This document shows positions 22,635-35,007 of a DNA stretch of 64,000 nt, piece by piece (positions within the stretch are counted from its first letter, which is position 1; the number at the start of each line of letters is the position of its first letter). Position numbers and translations under genes: made by a program. The DNA is taken from positions 38,679,874 to 38,743,873 of the forward strand of contig JAIOJX010000003.1 of assembly GCA_022376925.1 (NCBI GenBank), given 5' to 3'. The notes under the pieces were generated by a model, which made no database searches, was not told the origin of the DNA, and was given only the letters and a program-made list of their open reading frames with translations. The DNA is from Tragulus kanchil (taxonomy: Eukaryota; Chordata; Mammalia; Artiodactyla; Tragulidae).

Positions 22635-22748
22635 GGAATTTCTGTGTCCCAGGGGTTGGGACTCTGCACTTTCACTGCCAAGGGACCTGGGTTCAAGTCC
22701 TGGGTGGAGAACTAGGATCGTGCAGGCTATGTGGAGCAGCCCAAAGAA
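22635..22748 (+). mobile_element. Short tRNA-Glu SINE, second copy
   Basis: Repeats 21477-21590. Confidence 0.7.
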
Positions 22749-23027
22749 AATGTTAGAACAAAAAAGAATTCATTACTCATAAAGCATTTGTTCATTCTAA
22801 CTTCCAGAGCTTATAAACAATAGTTTTTTTTTTTCAAAGCTTAAGAACACTATAGAAGAGACCTAATTTGAAAATCAGAGGTTAGCATACACAGCAAGTT
22901 ATCTAAGTACACTGCGGGATTCACACACATACAGGCAGCATGTGCTCAGGTGCACACAGACACACCTATAAAAATTAGTCATTCCAGGGAAAGTCAGTGA
23001 TAAATCACCTACTTTTACTATATACAG

Positions 23028-23028
<1 letters not shown>

Positions 23029-23078
<50 letters not shown>
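23029..23078. repeat. (TG)25 microsatellite, second copy
   Basis: Same length as the first copy, which is remarkable for a long dinucleotide repeat if the duplication were old. Confidence 0.95.
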
Positions 23079-23082
<4 letters not shown>

Positions 23083-23282
23083 TGCATGCAAGCGTGGTCT
23101 GTCACATCTGACTCTTTGCGACCCCATGAACTGTAACCACTCCCCAGGCTCCTCTGTCTGTGGGATTTCCCAGGCAAGAAATACTGGCGTGGGTTGCCCT
23201 TTCCTCCTCCAGGGGATCTTCCCCAAACAGGGTTGGAACCCATGTCTCCTGCATTGGCAGGCGGATTCTTTACCACTGAGTC
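23079..23282 (-). mobile_element. Bov-tA SINE, second copy
   Basis: Repeats 21923-22126. Confidence 0.88.
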
Positions 23283-23606
23283 AAAAAAATAATAACATGG
23301 ACACTTTTCATTTGTTGAGTACCTGCACATCTTCCCCGGTTCCTTTTTTTATTTTTTTTTCTAAACCTGATCTTGCAATGCTCATGTTACAGTAGTGAGA
23401 ACTTAGCCCTAGGGATGCTAGCATCCCGTCCATGGTCACACGTTTGACTCTGGACCTACCACGCAGCTCTGCCTGCACAGTACTAGCCCAAGTCTAGCAC
23501 TCTTGCCACTATACCACGCTAACCACGGAAGAGGAACAGACCCAACATGCTGCCAATGTACACCTTCGTGGCAACACTGTGCATCTCTACTTAAAATCTT
23601 AAAAGG

Positions 23607-24256
23607 GGGGCTTCCCTGGTGGCCCAGTGGGTAAGGACACTGCCTTGCAGTGCAAGGGGCGCCGGTTCAATCCGGGGCCTGGGAAGATCCCACTTGCCGC
23701 AGAGCACCTGGACCAATGTGTCGAATTACCGAGCCAGTGCTCTGAAGCGCATGCGCCCAGAGCCGATGCTCTGCGACAACAGAGGCCACCGCAATGTGAG
23801 GCCCACACGGGCCAAAGAACAAAGATGGATGAAAATGGATAAATGAAAGACCAATAGAAGTGGCCCGCCTGGGCTTCCCTGGTGGTCCAGTGGGTAAGGA
23901 CACCGCCTTGCAGTGCAAGAGGCGCCGGTTCGAGCCCTGGCCTGGGAAGATCCCACGTGCCGCGGAGCGGCTGGACCGATGTGTCCAATTACCGAGCCGG
24001 AGCTCTGGAGCGCATGCGCCTAGAGCCGGTGCTCTGCGACAAAGGACGCCATCGCGATGGGAGGCCCGCGTGGGCCAAAGAACAAAGATGGATGAAACTA
24101 GATAAATGAAAGACCAATGGAAGTGGCCCGCCCATCCCCCTCCCTCCCCACCCCCCCCCCCCATAAATAAATAAATAAAAATTAAAAAAAAAAAAAGAAG
24201 TGGCCCGCCTGCCCCCCTCCCCACCCCCCTCCCAAATAAAAAAAAATCTTAAAAAA
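23607..24256 (+). mobile_element. CHR-type SINE 'A', interrupted by SINE 'B'
   Basis: Element A is 23607-23870 plus its tail 24210-24256. It is flanked by a target-site duplication 'aaaatcttaaaa' at 23593-23604 and 24243-24254. It holds an NRF1-like palindrome GCGCATGCGC at 23747-23756. Confidence 0.85.
23871..24194 (+). mobile_element. CHR-type SINE 'B' inserted in the tail of A
   Basis: Complete element with a poly(C) then AAAT-rich tail. Perfect 15-bp target-site duplications lie at 23856-23870 and 24195-24209, both derived from A. NRF1-like palindrome at 24010-24019. Confidence 0.9.
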
Positions 24257-24789
24257 GGGCTTCCCTGGTGGTCCAGTGGGTAAGGACACCGCCTTGCAAT
24301 GCAAGGGGCACCAGTTCGATCCCTGGCCTGGGAGGATCCCACCTGCCGTGGAGCGGCTGGACCCATGTGTCCCACTACTGAGCCAGAGCTCTGGAGCGCA
24401 TGCGCCTAGAGCCGGTGCTCTGCGACAAAGGACGCCATCGCGATGGGAGGCCCGCGTGGGCCAAAGAACAAAGATGGATGAAACTAGATAAATGAAAGAC
24501 CAATGGAAGTGGCCCGCCCATCCACCTCCCCCCCCACCCCCCCCCCAAAAAAGATAAATAAATAAAAATTAAAAAAAAAAAAAGAAGTGGCCCGCCTGCC
24601 CCCCTCCCCACCCCCCTCCCAAATAAAAAAAAATCTTAAAAAAGGGCTTCCCTGGTGGTCCAGTGGGTAAGGACACCGCCTTGCAATGCAAGGGGCACCA
24701 GTTCGATCCCTGGCCTGGGAGGATCCCACCTGCCGTGGAGCGGCTGGACCCATGTGTCCCACTACTGAGCCAGAGCTCTGGAGCGCATG
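24017..24789 (+). repeat. 386-bp tandem duplication inside the SINE nest
   Basis: 24017-24402 and 24403-24789 are nearly the same and are joined within the homologous part of two CHR-type SINEs. The size and position suggest unequal exchange or slippage between SINE copies. It is unlike the 1.1-kb duplications. Confidence 0.85.
24257..24580 (+). mobile_element. CHR-type SINE 'C', hybrid made by the 386-bp duplication
   Basis: Its left part matches D and its right part matches B, the join lying near 24403. It is probably a duplication product rather than an independent insertion. NRF1-like palindrome at 24396-24405. Confidence 0.75.
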
Positions 24790-24953
24790 TGCCCTGAGCC
24801 GATGCTCCGCAGCAAGAGAGGCCACTGCGATGGGAGGCCCACACAGGCCAAAGAATAAAGATGGATGGAAATAAATGGGTGAAAGAGCAATAAAAGTGGC
24901 CAAAAAACCCGACAAGAACAACAAAAAATGGCATCTCTTAAAAAAAAAAAAAA
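24644..24953 (+). mobile_element. CHR-type SINE 'D'
   Basis: Full element with a different 3' body ('agcaagagaggccactgcga') and an A tail. The palindrome is mutated to GCGCATGTGC at 24783. Confidence 0.85.
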
Positions 24954-26840
24954 GCTTAAAAAGTTTTATTTCTCTTACTACCATCTGTTGCTGATAGATA
25001 TCACCTTAAGTTTCTTAGGGTCACTAAATCAACACTATTAAGGTCGATTTATTCTAAAAACTATGAACAAAGTTTCTTTACCAAATTATTATCAGCTAAA
25101 AACCCTACGGAGACAAGAGACACTTTCTCTGTTTAAGAAAGAGGAAATAAATTCAGAAGATTAAAATGGCTTCCAGATGATCTCTAGCACATCAAGGGCA
25201 CAGATTTCCAAAAGAGAGCTGTGTGTTTCAACTTTAGTACTTTATAGAGAGACTTCCATGATGTCTTCAGATCTGCTGCCCTAAAGTGTTACTTCCATTA
25301 AGTGAGAAGGGTTTGTGCCCCTAGTATATGGAAGCTGAGGGTAAGGGATGATTTTGTTAACACAAATAAAGAGAATCTAGATTTCCTGGATAGCTCGTCC
25401 TACCTCTGCTCCCAGACATGCCTGCCCCCATACTAAGACTTTCCAGAAAGAGTTCCTGGAGCTTCATTTGGCTTCCACACTAGCACGCCAAAGCTCTATT
25501 TTCCCCAAGTGAGAGACTTCTCTTGCCAAACTCAACAGCCTTCTTCCATTTTTTTTTCCCTTGATCACTTCTTTCAGTCCTAAAGCCCGCTGATAATTCT
25601 CTTCCTTTCTCTCTTTCATGGAACCCACACTTCCCTCCGGCTCCCTAGCGCACTCCTGGTTTTCTGCCTAGCTTTCTGACTACACCTTCTCTTTCCTCTT
25701 CCTTTCTCTCTTTACAGAAGACATTCACTGCCAAAACAGACACCTTAATCTTGTAGGTACATGATCTTTCCCCTCCACCGTCCCATTCTGTCCCATGTGT
25801 TCCAACATTGCCTGATGTGACACTTACATTTTTAAAAATATAAACTCATTATCCACAATTAGGGCTTGACATCTTCATTGCCTTCCAATAAACACCTGTC
25901 ATGCTAAACAGACTATGTACACATGATGTTCCACCATCATCTGACGAGTTCTTCTCATGGACTTTTTCTAAGCGCTTCCAAATGCTTCTCCCATCTTCCC
26001 TGGGAAATGCTGTCCAACACGTTCACATTTATCCCCGTGCTGCCCTGGGACTGTCCCTAACCTGCCAGGACGAGCTCCAGGAAGAACCACTGAAGTCAGT
26101 GCCCTCTTCGTTCCCTTCCTTTACACACAGGCACCCGTGCGCACACACACCCCGTCTCTGAGACCATCTCATCCCAACACAGGAAGCTATTAAACACCCT
26201 CTATTTTCTTTCATCTTAGGGTGAATTTACACTACATCTCTATTAAGTCTACACCCTTTCGTACACTTTATAACTGTGAACTAAGCAAAAATGGGAGAAA
26301 GAGGCAGACAGGCGGAACAGTAAACAGAGCATGTGCATGCCATCACAGCGGGTCCAACTGAAAAAGAAAGAGAGAAACGGAGGAACGTGAATGAAATCGT
26401 GGAGAGCGTGAGTTTTCTGTTAGAAACATCTAACTTCAAACACTGGTTCTATCAGTACCAGAAGCGCTGGGAAAGACACTTAACTTCTTTGAGGCTCTCT
26501 TTTCTCATCTGTAAAATAAAATCTTGTATTTAACAGCCGGTCTCTAGACTTGGCTGGTGATCACTTGGTAGTATATACAGATGTCAACGTACCATGCTGT
26601 CCACTTGAAACTTAGAAGAAATCACATTTAGGAAAAGAGGACTGTTATTTCATTCATAGTACAGCTAGGAGGAATCTTTTTTTTTTTTTCAAAACACATG
26701 AAGAGAAAGTCAGTTTGCATCCAACAGACAGAAACTTTCAGCTTCCCTTTTTTCCTCATTTCTGAATGCAGTCCTTTGGAAGCCTGTACTCCTCAGCTGT
26801 ATGTGCCATTTCAGAGTGATTCCTGAAAAACTGATATTAA
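24954..26840. other. Long stretch without a gene
   Basis: Mostly unique. There is a pyrimidine-rich part at about 25550-25720 and a weak L1-tail-like piece near 26552-26615. No exon signature was found. Confidence 0.55.
26552..26615 (+). mobile_element. Possible old L1 3'-end piece
   Basis: The order 'gtgatcacttggtagtatat', 'catgctgtccacttgaaact' resembles L1 termini. Short and weak. Confidence 0.4.
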
Positions 26841-29130
26841 GTGCAGCACTTGGAAAGCAGGAAGTAGACAGAGTTTGAAATTAGGCAGAAAAGAGAACTG
26901 TTCTCGTTTGCACTTTATAAATTACTTTCTCTTGTCTCTGAAGGAGATAAAGCTATTTTCTACCTCTCTGTCTCCAGTTAGTTCTGGGGGACATCCATGC
27001 CCAAGGGAGAGGACACCAGTCAGGGAGATTCAAGATTTCTTTATTACAAATACCCTGGGTTTCATGATGATGCATTGTCCCCAGGACAGGACATGCACCT
27101 GAGAAGACTCATCTGCAAATTTTCTAGGATTTTTATTATCTTATGATACGTGCTTACCTTTGGGCATCTTTACAATTGGTTTAGCAACGTCAATGTCTCA
27201 CGGTTAAAACTTCTTTTTTAAAAACATGCTCTGAACTTGCTCAATCCAGAATTAAACTTGAAGAAAGCAAAAAAAAACCCCTAATATACAAAACCAACCT
27301 GTGTTATTGAATGAAGCACAGCCAGTTATATCCAAGTTAGAAAGATACAAAGAATTAAGACATTTGTTCATTCATCCACTTACTTGTCCATGTATTGAGT
27401 GCCTACTAAATAAAACACTCATATCCTTGTGGGAGTAACAAACCAAAAAGTGTATGTGCTCTAACAGCACGTGACAACAAGCACTAGGAAGTATGAGAGC
27501 ATGGAGCCACAGGTGTGATTATTCTATAGAGAGGGAAAGGGGGGAAAAGAGGCATCACCTAAGCTGAGATCTGAATAGGTGATGAAAGGGGTGAGTAGGC
27601 AGACTTGATAAGGAGGCCAGTGGGTTCCAAAGAGAAGGAGGAAGGGGAGGAACAAACATTTTTAGCCAATGTGCCTTCACCTTGATTTCCACGCCTATGA
27701 CAATAATACATTTTGCCTAAGAGGTTCTTTAAGCCCAGAGCTAATGCTTATAACAATGTATCTTGCTGGAGGACATTTCTCCTTCTTCACTTGCACCTAT
27801 GTTATCTAAAGATGTATGGTGTGGGTGCTGGTCTGGTAAGACTTTATCACCTCAACATATTCTTGTAAACTACTGTTAATAACCAACTGAAAAAGTATAA
27901 ATGCCATGCCTAAAGTGGCTAAGGGGGTTCTCGTCTATCCCCCTTCCAGTGTCTACACTGGAAGCTCTCTCTCTACTCCAAGTGCAGCACCTTGGAAAAA
28001 GGCAGGAAGGGGTAGACAGAGTTTGAAATTAGGCAGAAAAGAGAACTGTTCTCGTTTGCACTTTATAAATTACTTTCTCTTGTCTCTGAAGGAGATAAAG
28101 CTATTTTCTACCTCTCTGTCTCCAGTTAGTTCTGGGGGACATCCATGCCCAAGGGAGAGGACACCAGTCAGGGAGATTCAAGATTTCTTTATTACAAATA
28201 CCCTGGGTTTCATGATGATGCATTGTCCCCAGGACAGGACATGCACCTGAGAAGACTCATCTGCAAATTTTCTAGGATTTTTATTATCTTATGATACGTG
28301 CTTACCTTTGGGCATCTTTACAATTGGTTTAGCAACGTCAATGTCTCACGGTTAAAACTTCTTTTTTAAAAACATGCTCTGAACTTGCTCAATCCAGAAT
28401 TGAACTTGAAGAAAAACAAACAAAAAAAAAACCCTAATATACAAAACCAACCTGTGTTATTGAATGAAGCACAGCCAGTTATATCCAAGTTAGAAAGATA
28501 CAAAGAATTAAGACATTTGTTCATTCATCCACTTACTTGTCCATGTATTGAGTGCCTACTAAATAAAACACTCATATCCTTGTGGGAGTAACAAACCAAA
28601 AAGTGTATGTGCTCTAACAGCACGTGACAACAAGCACTAGGAAGTATGAGAGCATGGAGCCACAGGTGTGATTATTCTATAGAGAGGGAAATGGGGGAAA
28701 AGAGGCATCACCTAAGCTGAGATCTGAATAGGTGATGAAAGGGGTGAGTAGGCAGACTTGATAAGGAGGCCAGTGGGTTCCAAAGAGAAGGAGGAAGGGG
28801 AGGAACAAACATTTTTAGCCAATGTGCCTTCACCTTGATTTCCACGCCTATGACAATAATACATTTTGCCTAAGAGGTTCTTTAAGCCCAGAGCTAATGC
28901 TTATAACAATGTATCTTGCTGGAGGACATTTCTCCTTCTTCACTTGCACCTATGTTATCTAAAGATGTATGGTGTGGGTGCTGGTCTGGTAAGACTTTTA
29001 TCACCTCAACATATTCTTGTAAACTACTGTTAATAACCAACTGAAAAAGTATAAATGCCATGCCTAAAGTGGCTAAGGGGGTTCTCGTCTATCCCCCTTC
29101 CAGTGTCTACACTGGAAGCTCTCTCTCTCT
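26841..29130 (+). repeat. Tandem duplication D10, period about 1149 bp
   Basis: 26841-27979 recurs at 27982-29130. Small indels cluster at the first 40 bp of the left copy; A-run lengths also differ. Confidence 0.95.
27361..27700 (+). repeat. Possible ancient dispersed mammalian repeat
   Basis: The sequence 'catgtattgagtgcctacta' followed by purine-rich text resembles a common old mammalian repeat, but I cannot name the family. It recurs at 28505-28850. Confidence 0.35.
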
Positions 29131-29331
29131 ATCCTCCTTTCTTAATACTTTTATTTCACAAAGCTCTGAGTGACCAAAGACAAGTCTTTTTGATCCCAAT
29201 GTGAATTCTCCACCCTTGGAGATCAAGAATCTGACACCATTGACGGTAACCTGTCTACCGTCGTCTATCAGTGAGACAAACATATTCACGCAGAAGGAAC
29301 AGCAATGTGAATGTCCTAAAATAAAACTCTC
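29131..29331. other. Unique sequence between duplications
   Basis: Nothing recognised. Confidence 0.4.
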
Positions 29332-31540
29332 TGCAATCTGAGGACGAGCAGGAAAGCCAGGTGACTGGAACATGGCACATAAGATGAAGGCTGGGAGGAG
29401 AGCAAAGACAGGCCAACAGGGAAGAGGTCTCGGGGAGCCTGGAGACCAGGGGTCAAAAATTCAGATTTTGTCTTCAATATAATGGTAGCCACCGTGGAGA
29501 GAGGAGAGGGCAGAGTTGAATTTTTTAAAAAAAAAGCTCTAATTTGCATTTCTCAGGAGGAACCTGGCTGTTACTTTGGAAGCAGGGAGACAACGATGGA
29601 TATAGCAAGAAGTGGTCAGATTCTGGGTGTACTTGAAGATATAAACACTTGGATTTCTTGACAAACTGCATGTGGAATATGATCCAAACAAGAATCAACA
29701 ATGACTTGGAAGTTGGGAACCTGAGCAAGTGGGTGACCAGTCGGGCCATGTATTACAATAGGAAGCACTGGAGGGATGAGTAGATGGTGGCTGGGAGGGA
29801 AAGGAACGAAGAATTCTGTCTTGAACAAAGGGAGATGTGTCTATCTGACCTACCATTGGAAACCTTGAGTGTGTGTAGACACATACCTATATGAGGGGGG
29901 TGTTAGAGACCAGGTCAGGGTCAGGAATATCCATGTGAAGGCTGTCAGCACACAAAAGGTGTACAAAGTTATGAATGTGATAACACACACAAGACTTTTG
30001 TGTACAAAGCTATGGATCTGATAACACACACAAGGAAGAGGTTGTAGACAAAGAAGAGATGGCAGGGAAAGATGAATGAACTCCAAGACACTCTTCATAT
30101 TTACTCAACTAATTAGGATTCCACAAAGGAAAACGGAAATACCGAGTAAAATGGGAGGAAACACCCAGAGGGCAATTTTGGGAAATGTTTCAAGAAGCAA
30201 GGTGTGGTCAGCTGTGTGGATGCTGCTGATACATGCATGGCATTTTTTCAGGCAGTATGGTAAAATTCCAGGTTGATTAGATCCCACTGAAGAAATGAGA
30301 GAAAAATGTTTGTTTATTTTCTCCTTCCTCAGGTAGAATGAGAGACTTTTATCGAAAAAGAATTCCAGCATCAAAGCTTGTAACAACCACCCTTCCTCTG
30401 AATATTATGAAATGATGGTATAAAATTGACTTAGCTCGGACCCTTTTTTGCAATCTGAGGACGAGCAGGAAAGCCAGGTGACGGGAAAGACCAGGAGAGC
30501 AAAGACAGGCCAACAGGGAAGAGGTCTCGGGGAGCCTGGAGACCAGGGGTCAAAAATTCAGATTTTGTCTTCAATATAATGGTAGCCACCGTGGAGAGAG
30601 GAGAGGGCAGAGTTGAATTTTTAAAAAAGCTCTAATTTGCATTTCTCAGGAGGAACCTGGCTGTTACTTTGGAAGCAGGGAGACAACGATGGATATAGCA
30701 AGAAGTGGTCAGATTCTGGGTGTACTTGAAGATATAAACACTTGGATTTCTTGACAAACTGCATGTGGAATATGATCCAAACAAGAATCAACAATGACTT
30801 GGAAGTTGGGAACCTGAGCAAGTGGGTGACCAGTCGGGCCATGTATTACAATAGGAAGCACTGGAGGGATGAGTAGATGGTGGCTGGGAGGGAAAGGAAC
30901 GAAGAATTCTGTCTTGAACAAAGGGAGATGTGTCTATCTGACCTACCATTGGAAACCTTGAGTGTGTGTAGACACATACCTATATGAGGGGGGTGTTAGA
31001 GACCAGGTCAGGGTCAGGAATATCCATGTGAAGGCTGTCAGCACACAAAAGGTGTACAAAGTTATGAATGTGATAACACACACAAGACTTTTGTGTACAA
31101 AGCTATGGATCTGATAACACACACAAGGAAGAGGTTGTAGACAAAGAAGAGATGGCAGGGAAAGATGAATGAACTCCAAGACACTCTTCATATTTACTCA
31201 ACTAATTAGGATTCCACAAAGGAAAACGGAAATACCGAGTAAAATGGGAGGAAACACCCAGAGGGCAATTTTGGGAAATGTTTCAAGAAGCAAGGTGTGG
31301 TCAGCTGTGTGGATGCTGCTGATACATGCATGGCATTTTTTCAGGCAGTATGGTAAAATTCCAGGTTGATTAGATCCCACTGAAGAAATGAGAGAAAAAT
31401 GTTTGTTTATTTTCTCCTTCCTCAGGTAGAATGAGAGACTTTTATCGAAAAAGAATTCCAGCATCAAAGCTTGTAACAACCACCCTTCCTCTGAATATTA
31501 TGAAATGATGGTATAATAAAATAAATTGGGTATTTCCTTG
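29332..31540 (+). repeat. Tandem duplication D11, period 1093-1117 bp
   Basis: 29332-30445 recurs at 30450-31540. The second copy lacks about 20 bp near its start, close to the junction. The ends differ for about 20 bp. Confidence 0.95.
29336..30445. other. Sequence of D11 without a recognised gene
   Basis: Purine-rich, possibly a continuation of the old repeat family seen at 27.4 kb. Short frames lack domains. It recurs at 30450-31540. Confidence 0.4.
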
Positions 31541-31904
31541 CCAGCTCGGACCCTTACGTCAGACTTAAATCTAGTCAAGAATGCAGTCTCTTCGATCATG
31601 ATCTTTGCTTCAGTCTTTACAAGTCTAAAACATTAACTAGAAATTATCCTCCTCAAAAACCATCACATGTATTTCAAAGCACTAGATAGCAAGAGTCTGT
31701 GAAACTTTTGGTACACCATGAACTACTTAAAATCAGGTAGTATAAGAGAAAAACCCTGAGACCTTTGTAAACTGTTTAGAGAAGAAACTAGTTAGATATC
31801 ATTTATCTCTTAGTCCAGTTCAAAGTATAACTCAGTGTCTTCACAGAAAAATGTTTCCTTTTGTAACACTTTAAAGGGTGTATGAAGCATTTATAAGCAT
31901 TAGA
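31541..31904. other. Unique sequence
   Basis: No gene or repeat recognised. Confidence 0.5.
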
Positions 31905-32098
31905 GGGCTTCCCTGGTGGTTCAGCGGTAAAGAATCCTCCTGCCAATGCAAGAGATACAGGTTCAATCCCCGGTCTGGTAAAAACCCCTGGAGAAGGAAA
32001 GGGCAACCTGCTCCAGTATTCTTGCCTGGAAATCCCATGGACAGAGGAGTCTGGTGGTCTGTAGTCCATGGGTTTGCAAGAGTTGGGTAGACTTAGAA
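31905..32098 (+). mobile_element. Bov-tA SINE
   Basis: Sense, with a well-preserved head ('gggcttccctggtggttcag') and B-box. The 3' end is slightly degraded. Confidence 0.92.
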
Positions 32099-32816
32099 CA
32101 ATAAACAGTATGTAACAGAATATACAAATCTAAAGTCTGCAATTACTCCTGAGTGTCTATCAGCCACGCTGTAGCTTAAATAATGTTTGGTCATGAGTTT
32201 TCCAGGCCCTAACATCACAAGATAAAACCTGTTGCGTGTGCATGGCTTATCAGAAACAGAAAGCAGCTGATCTAACCACTTTAGATGGAATGAAGTCTCA
32301 GAGTCCATTCTCTTCCTGATTTATAAATCCTTCACCACAATTACTCATCGGTGGTCCCTTTGAACAATATGGTACACTGACCAAGAGTCAGACTGCCTTG
32401 TTTCAAATCCCCAACCACCATTTACTAACGGTGGAGAAACGGTTCACCTACGTGTAATTTCTCCACACCACCATTTTCCTTGAGCAAGTTATTTTAACTT
32501 TCATCCTTTTTTTCCCCTCATCTGAAAACACATGCACACACCTCTGGGTAATAATAGTCCTTCATTATAAGAGCATATGAGTAGAATACTCGAGTCACAT
32601 GTTTTCCACGTGGTTTAAAAATAAACAACAAAAAAAGCACTAGTTGCTTTAATTGTCAATCACTCACCTATTCTTATAAAACCTTCCCTAGGAGGTAGTT
32701 CACCATTCAAGTAAATCCATTCTGGTGTAGGACAGCTCTTTATTTATAGAAGCTCTTCAAAACACTTGAGTCCAAAGTCTCACTGTGCCCAGTCCATCAT
32801 TACTAGTTCTGCCCTC
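32099..32816. other. Unique sequence within D12
   Basis: No gene or repeat recognised; it recurs at 33199-33916. Confidence 0.5.
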
Positions 32817-32888
32817 TGTGTGTGTGTTCCATCATGTTTGACCCTTTGCAACCCCATGGGCTGTAGCCACCCAGGCTCCTCTGTCCAT
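32817..32888 (-). mobile_element. Bov-tA SINE cut by the D12 junction
   Basis: Only the 3' part of an antisense element is present before the junction. The full copy is at 33917-34152. Confidence 0.88.
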
Positions 32889-33004
32889 AACTAGTTAGAT
32901 ATCATTTACCTAGTCCAGTTCAAAGTATAACTCAGTGTCTTCACAGAAAAATGTTTCCTTTTGTAACACTTTAAAGGGTGTATGAAGCATTTATAAGCAT
33001 TAGA

Positions 33005-33198
33005 GGGCTTCCCTGGTGGTTCAGCGGTAAAGAATCCTCCTGCCAATGCAAGAGATACAGGTTCAATCCCCGGTCTGGTAAAAACCCCTGGAGAAGGAAA
33101 GGGCAACCTGCTCCAGTATTCTTGCCTGGAAATCCCATGGACAGAGGAGTCTGGTGGTCTGTAGTCCATGGGTTTGCAAGAGTTGGGTAGACTTAGAA
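33005..33198 (+). mobile_element. Bov-tA SINE, second copy
   Basis: Repeats 31905-32098. Confidence 0.92.
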
Positions 33199-33916
33199 CA
33201 ATAAACAGTATGTAACAGAATATACAAATCTAAAGTCTGCAATTACTCCTGAGTGTCTATCAGCCACGCTGTAGCTTAAATAATGTTTGGTCATGAGTTT
33301 TCCAGGCCCTAACATCACAAGATAAAACCTGTTGCGTGTGCATGGCTTATCAGAAACAGAAAGCAGCTGATCTAACCACTTTAGATGGAATGAAGTCTCA
33401 GAGTCCATTCTCTTCCTGATTTATAAATCCTTCACCACAATTACTCATCGGTGGTCCCTTTGAACAATATGGTACACTGACCAAGAGTCAGACTGCCTTG
33501 TTTCAAATCCCCAACCACCATTTACTAACGGTGGAGAAACGGTTCACCTACGTGTAATTTCTCCACACCACCATTTTCCTTGAGCAAGTTATTTTAACTT
33601 TCATCCTTTTTTTCCCCTCATCTGAAAACACATGCACACACCTCTGGGTAATAATAGTCCTTCATTATAAGAGCATATGAGTAGAATACTCGAGTCACAT
33701 GTTTTCCACGTGGTTTAAAAATAAACAACAAAAAAAGCACTAGTTGCTTTAATTGTCAATCACTCACCTATTCTTATAAAACCTTCCCTAGGAGGTAGTT
33801 CACCATTCAAGTAAATCCATTCTGGTGTAGGACAGCTCTTTATTTATAGAAGCTCTTCAAAACACTTGAGTCCAAAGTCTCACTGTGCCCAGTCCATCAT
33901 TACTAGTTCTGCCCTC

Positions 33917-34152
33917 TGTGTGTGTGTTCCATCATGTTTGACCCTTTGCAACCCCATGGGCTGTAGCCACCCAGGCTCCTCTGTCCATGGGATTTTCCAA
34001 GCAAGTATACTAGAGTGGTTTTCATTTCCTACTGCGAGGAGTGGGGGGGTGAGTGCGGGGGGCAGCGGTAGTAGAGAGCAGGATCTTCCTGACTAAGGGA
34101 TCGAACCCATGGCTCCTGCATTGTAGACTGATTCTTTACCATTGCAGCACCT
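33917..34152 (-). mobile_element. Bov-tA SINE
   Basis: Antisense, complete, with a G-rich insertion in the middle (34040-34070). The head ends 'ttctttaccattgcagcacc'. Confidence 0.88.
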
Positions 34153-34856
34153 CTGAACCCACAGAAAACTTTTCTAACTTCTCTCCTTAAGACAATCCCC
34201 CATGTACTTAAAGACAGACTGACCCAGGTTGTGCACCATCATCTAAATGCACCTAAGCACCACACTGAGCATCCTGCAGGCGGAAATTAGAACCAGGCTT
34301 TGAGCAACCTATCAGGGAGGATTTTAGTCTTTGAAAAGGCAGTTTGTGGGGCCACGTGGCAATTGATCTCTAAGTGGCCAAGTGACCGTGCTCCATCTCT
34401 GTTTCAAGGCTGTGCATATATGATAGCTACGTTCCTTAAGAGCTTTGAGTCCCTCAGAAGTGTTTCTAAAGAAACCTACCCAACAATTCCCTCAGAAAGA
34501 ATAAACACAGGAACACATAATTTATCATTTCCTCAGGCTCAAACACATTTTTGACAGTTAACAGGCTTAAGGAGACCTACAGATTTGTCACTTACACCAG
34601 GAAAACCTTTGAACACAAAACTCCCATTTGTTCCACAACCACTTGAGAACTTTCTCTCAGGGACCGGGCACCACGGGAACAATATAGGTCATTCAATCTG
34701 CTTAGAGTAATAAATGAAACAGTTCACCTATGTGTAATTTCTCCACACCAAGAGAGTCAGGTAAATGCATTGATGTGGCTCAGCTTTTCTTAACTCATGT
34801 TCTCAAAACAAGTGCTTTTCTAAAACTTACATGCTGCTACGTTGAGAAGTGATTTT
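34153..34856. other. Unique sequence
   Basis: No gene. Its right end is the target-site duplication of the next L1 piece. Confidence 0.5.
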
Positions 34857-35007
34857 GTTTTTTTAAAAAAAAAAACTTTTAATGTTGTCTTGGAGTAGAG
34901 CTGAGTGACAACGCTGTGATAGTTTCAGGGGGACAGCAAAGGGGCTGAGCCATACGCACACAGGTATCCCTTTTCCCCCAGCCCCCCTCTGATCCAGGCT
35001 GCCACAT
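34857..35007 (-). mobile_element. L1 3'-end insertion, 5'-truncated
   Basis: Antisense, with a T/A-rich tail at left and then an L1 3' UTR with 'gtgatagtttcagggggaca'. Perfect 13-bp target-site duplications lie at 34844-34856 and 35008-35020. Confidence 0.85.

Larger units (their letters stand above)
21393..23699 (+). repeat. Tandem duplication D9, period 1156-1158 bp
   Basis: 21393-22542 recurs at 22551-23699. The first copy ends inside a CHR-type SINE, after which about 8 bp of filler precede the second copy. The second copy reads through the whole SINE. Confidence 0.95.
31786..33988 (+). repeat. Tandem duplication D12, period 1100-1103 bp
   Basis: 31786-32888 is followed directly by 32889-33988. 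A 3-bp difference lies near the start. The junction cuts a Bov-tA SINE. Confidence 0.95.

Noticed and set aside
21873..23078. Tandem repeats considered as CRISPR or satellite
   Set aside because: Plain dinucleotide runs and SINEs. No regularly spaced repeat-spacer structure, and the organism is a mammal.
23667..24984. Several frames of 120-185 codons in the SINE nest
   Set aside because: All are translations of CHR-type SINEs, with glycine runs from poly(C) tails.
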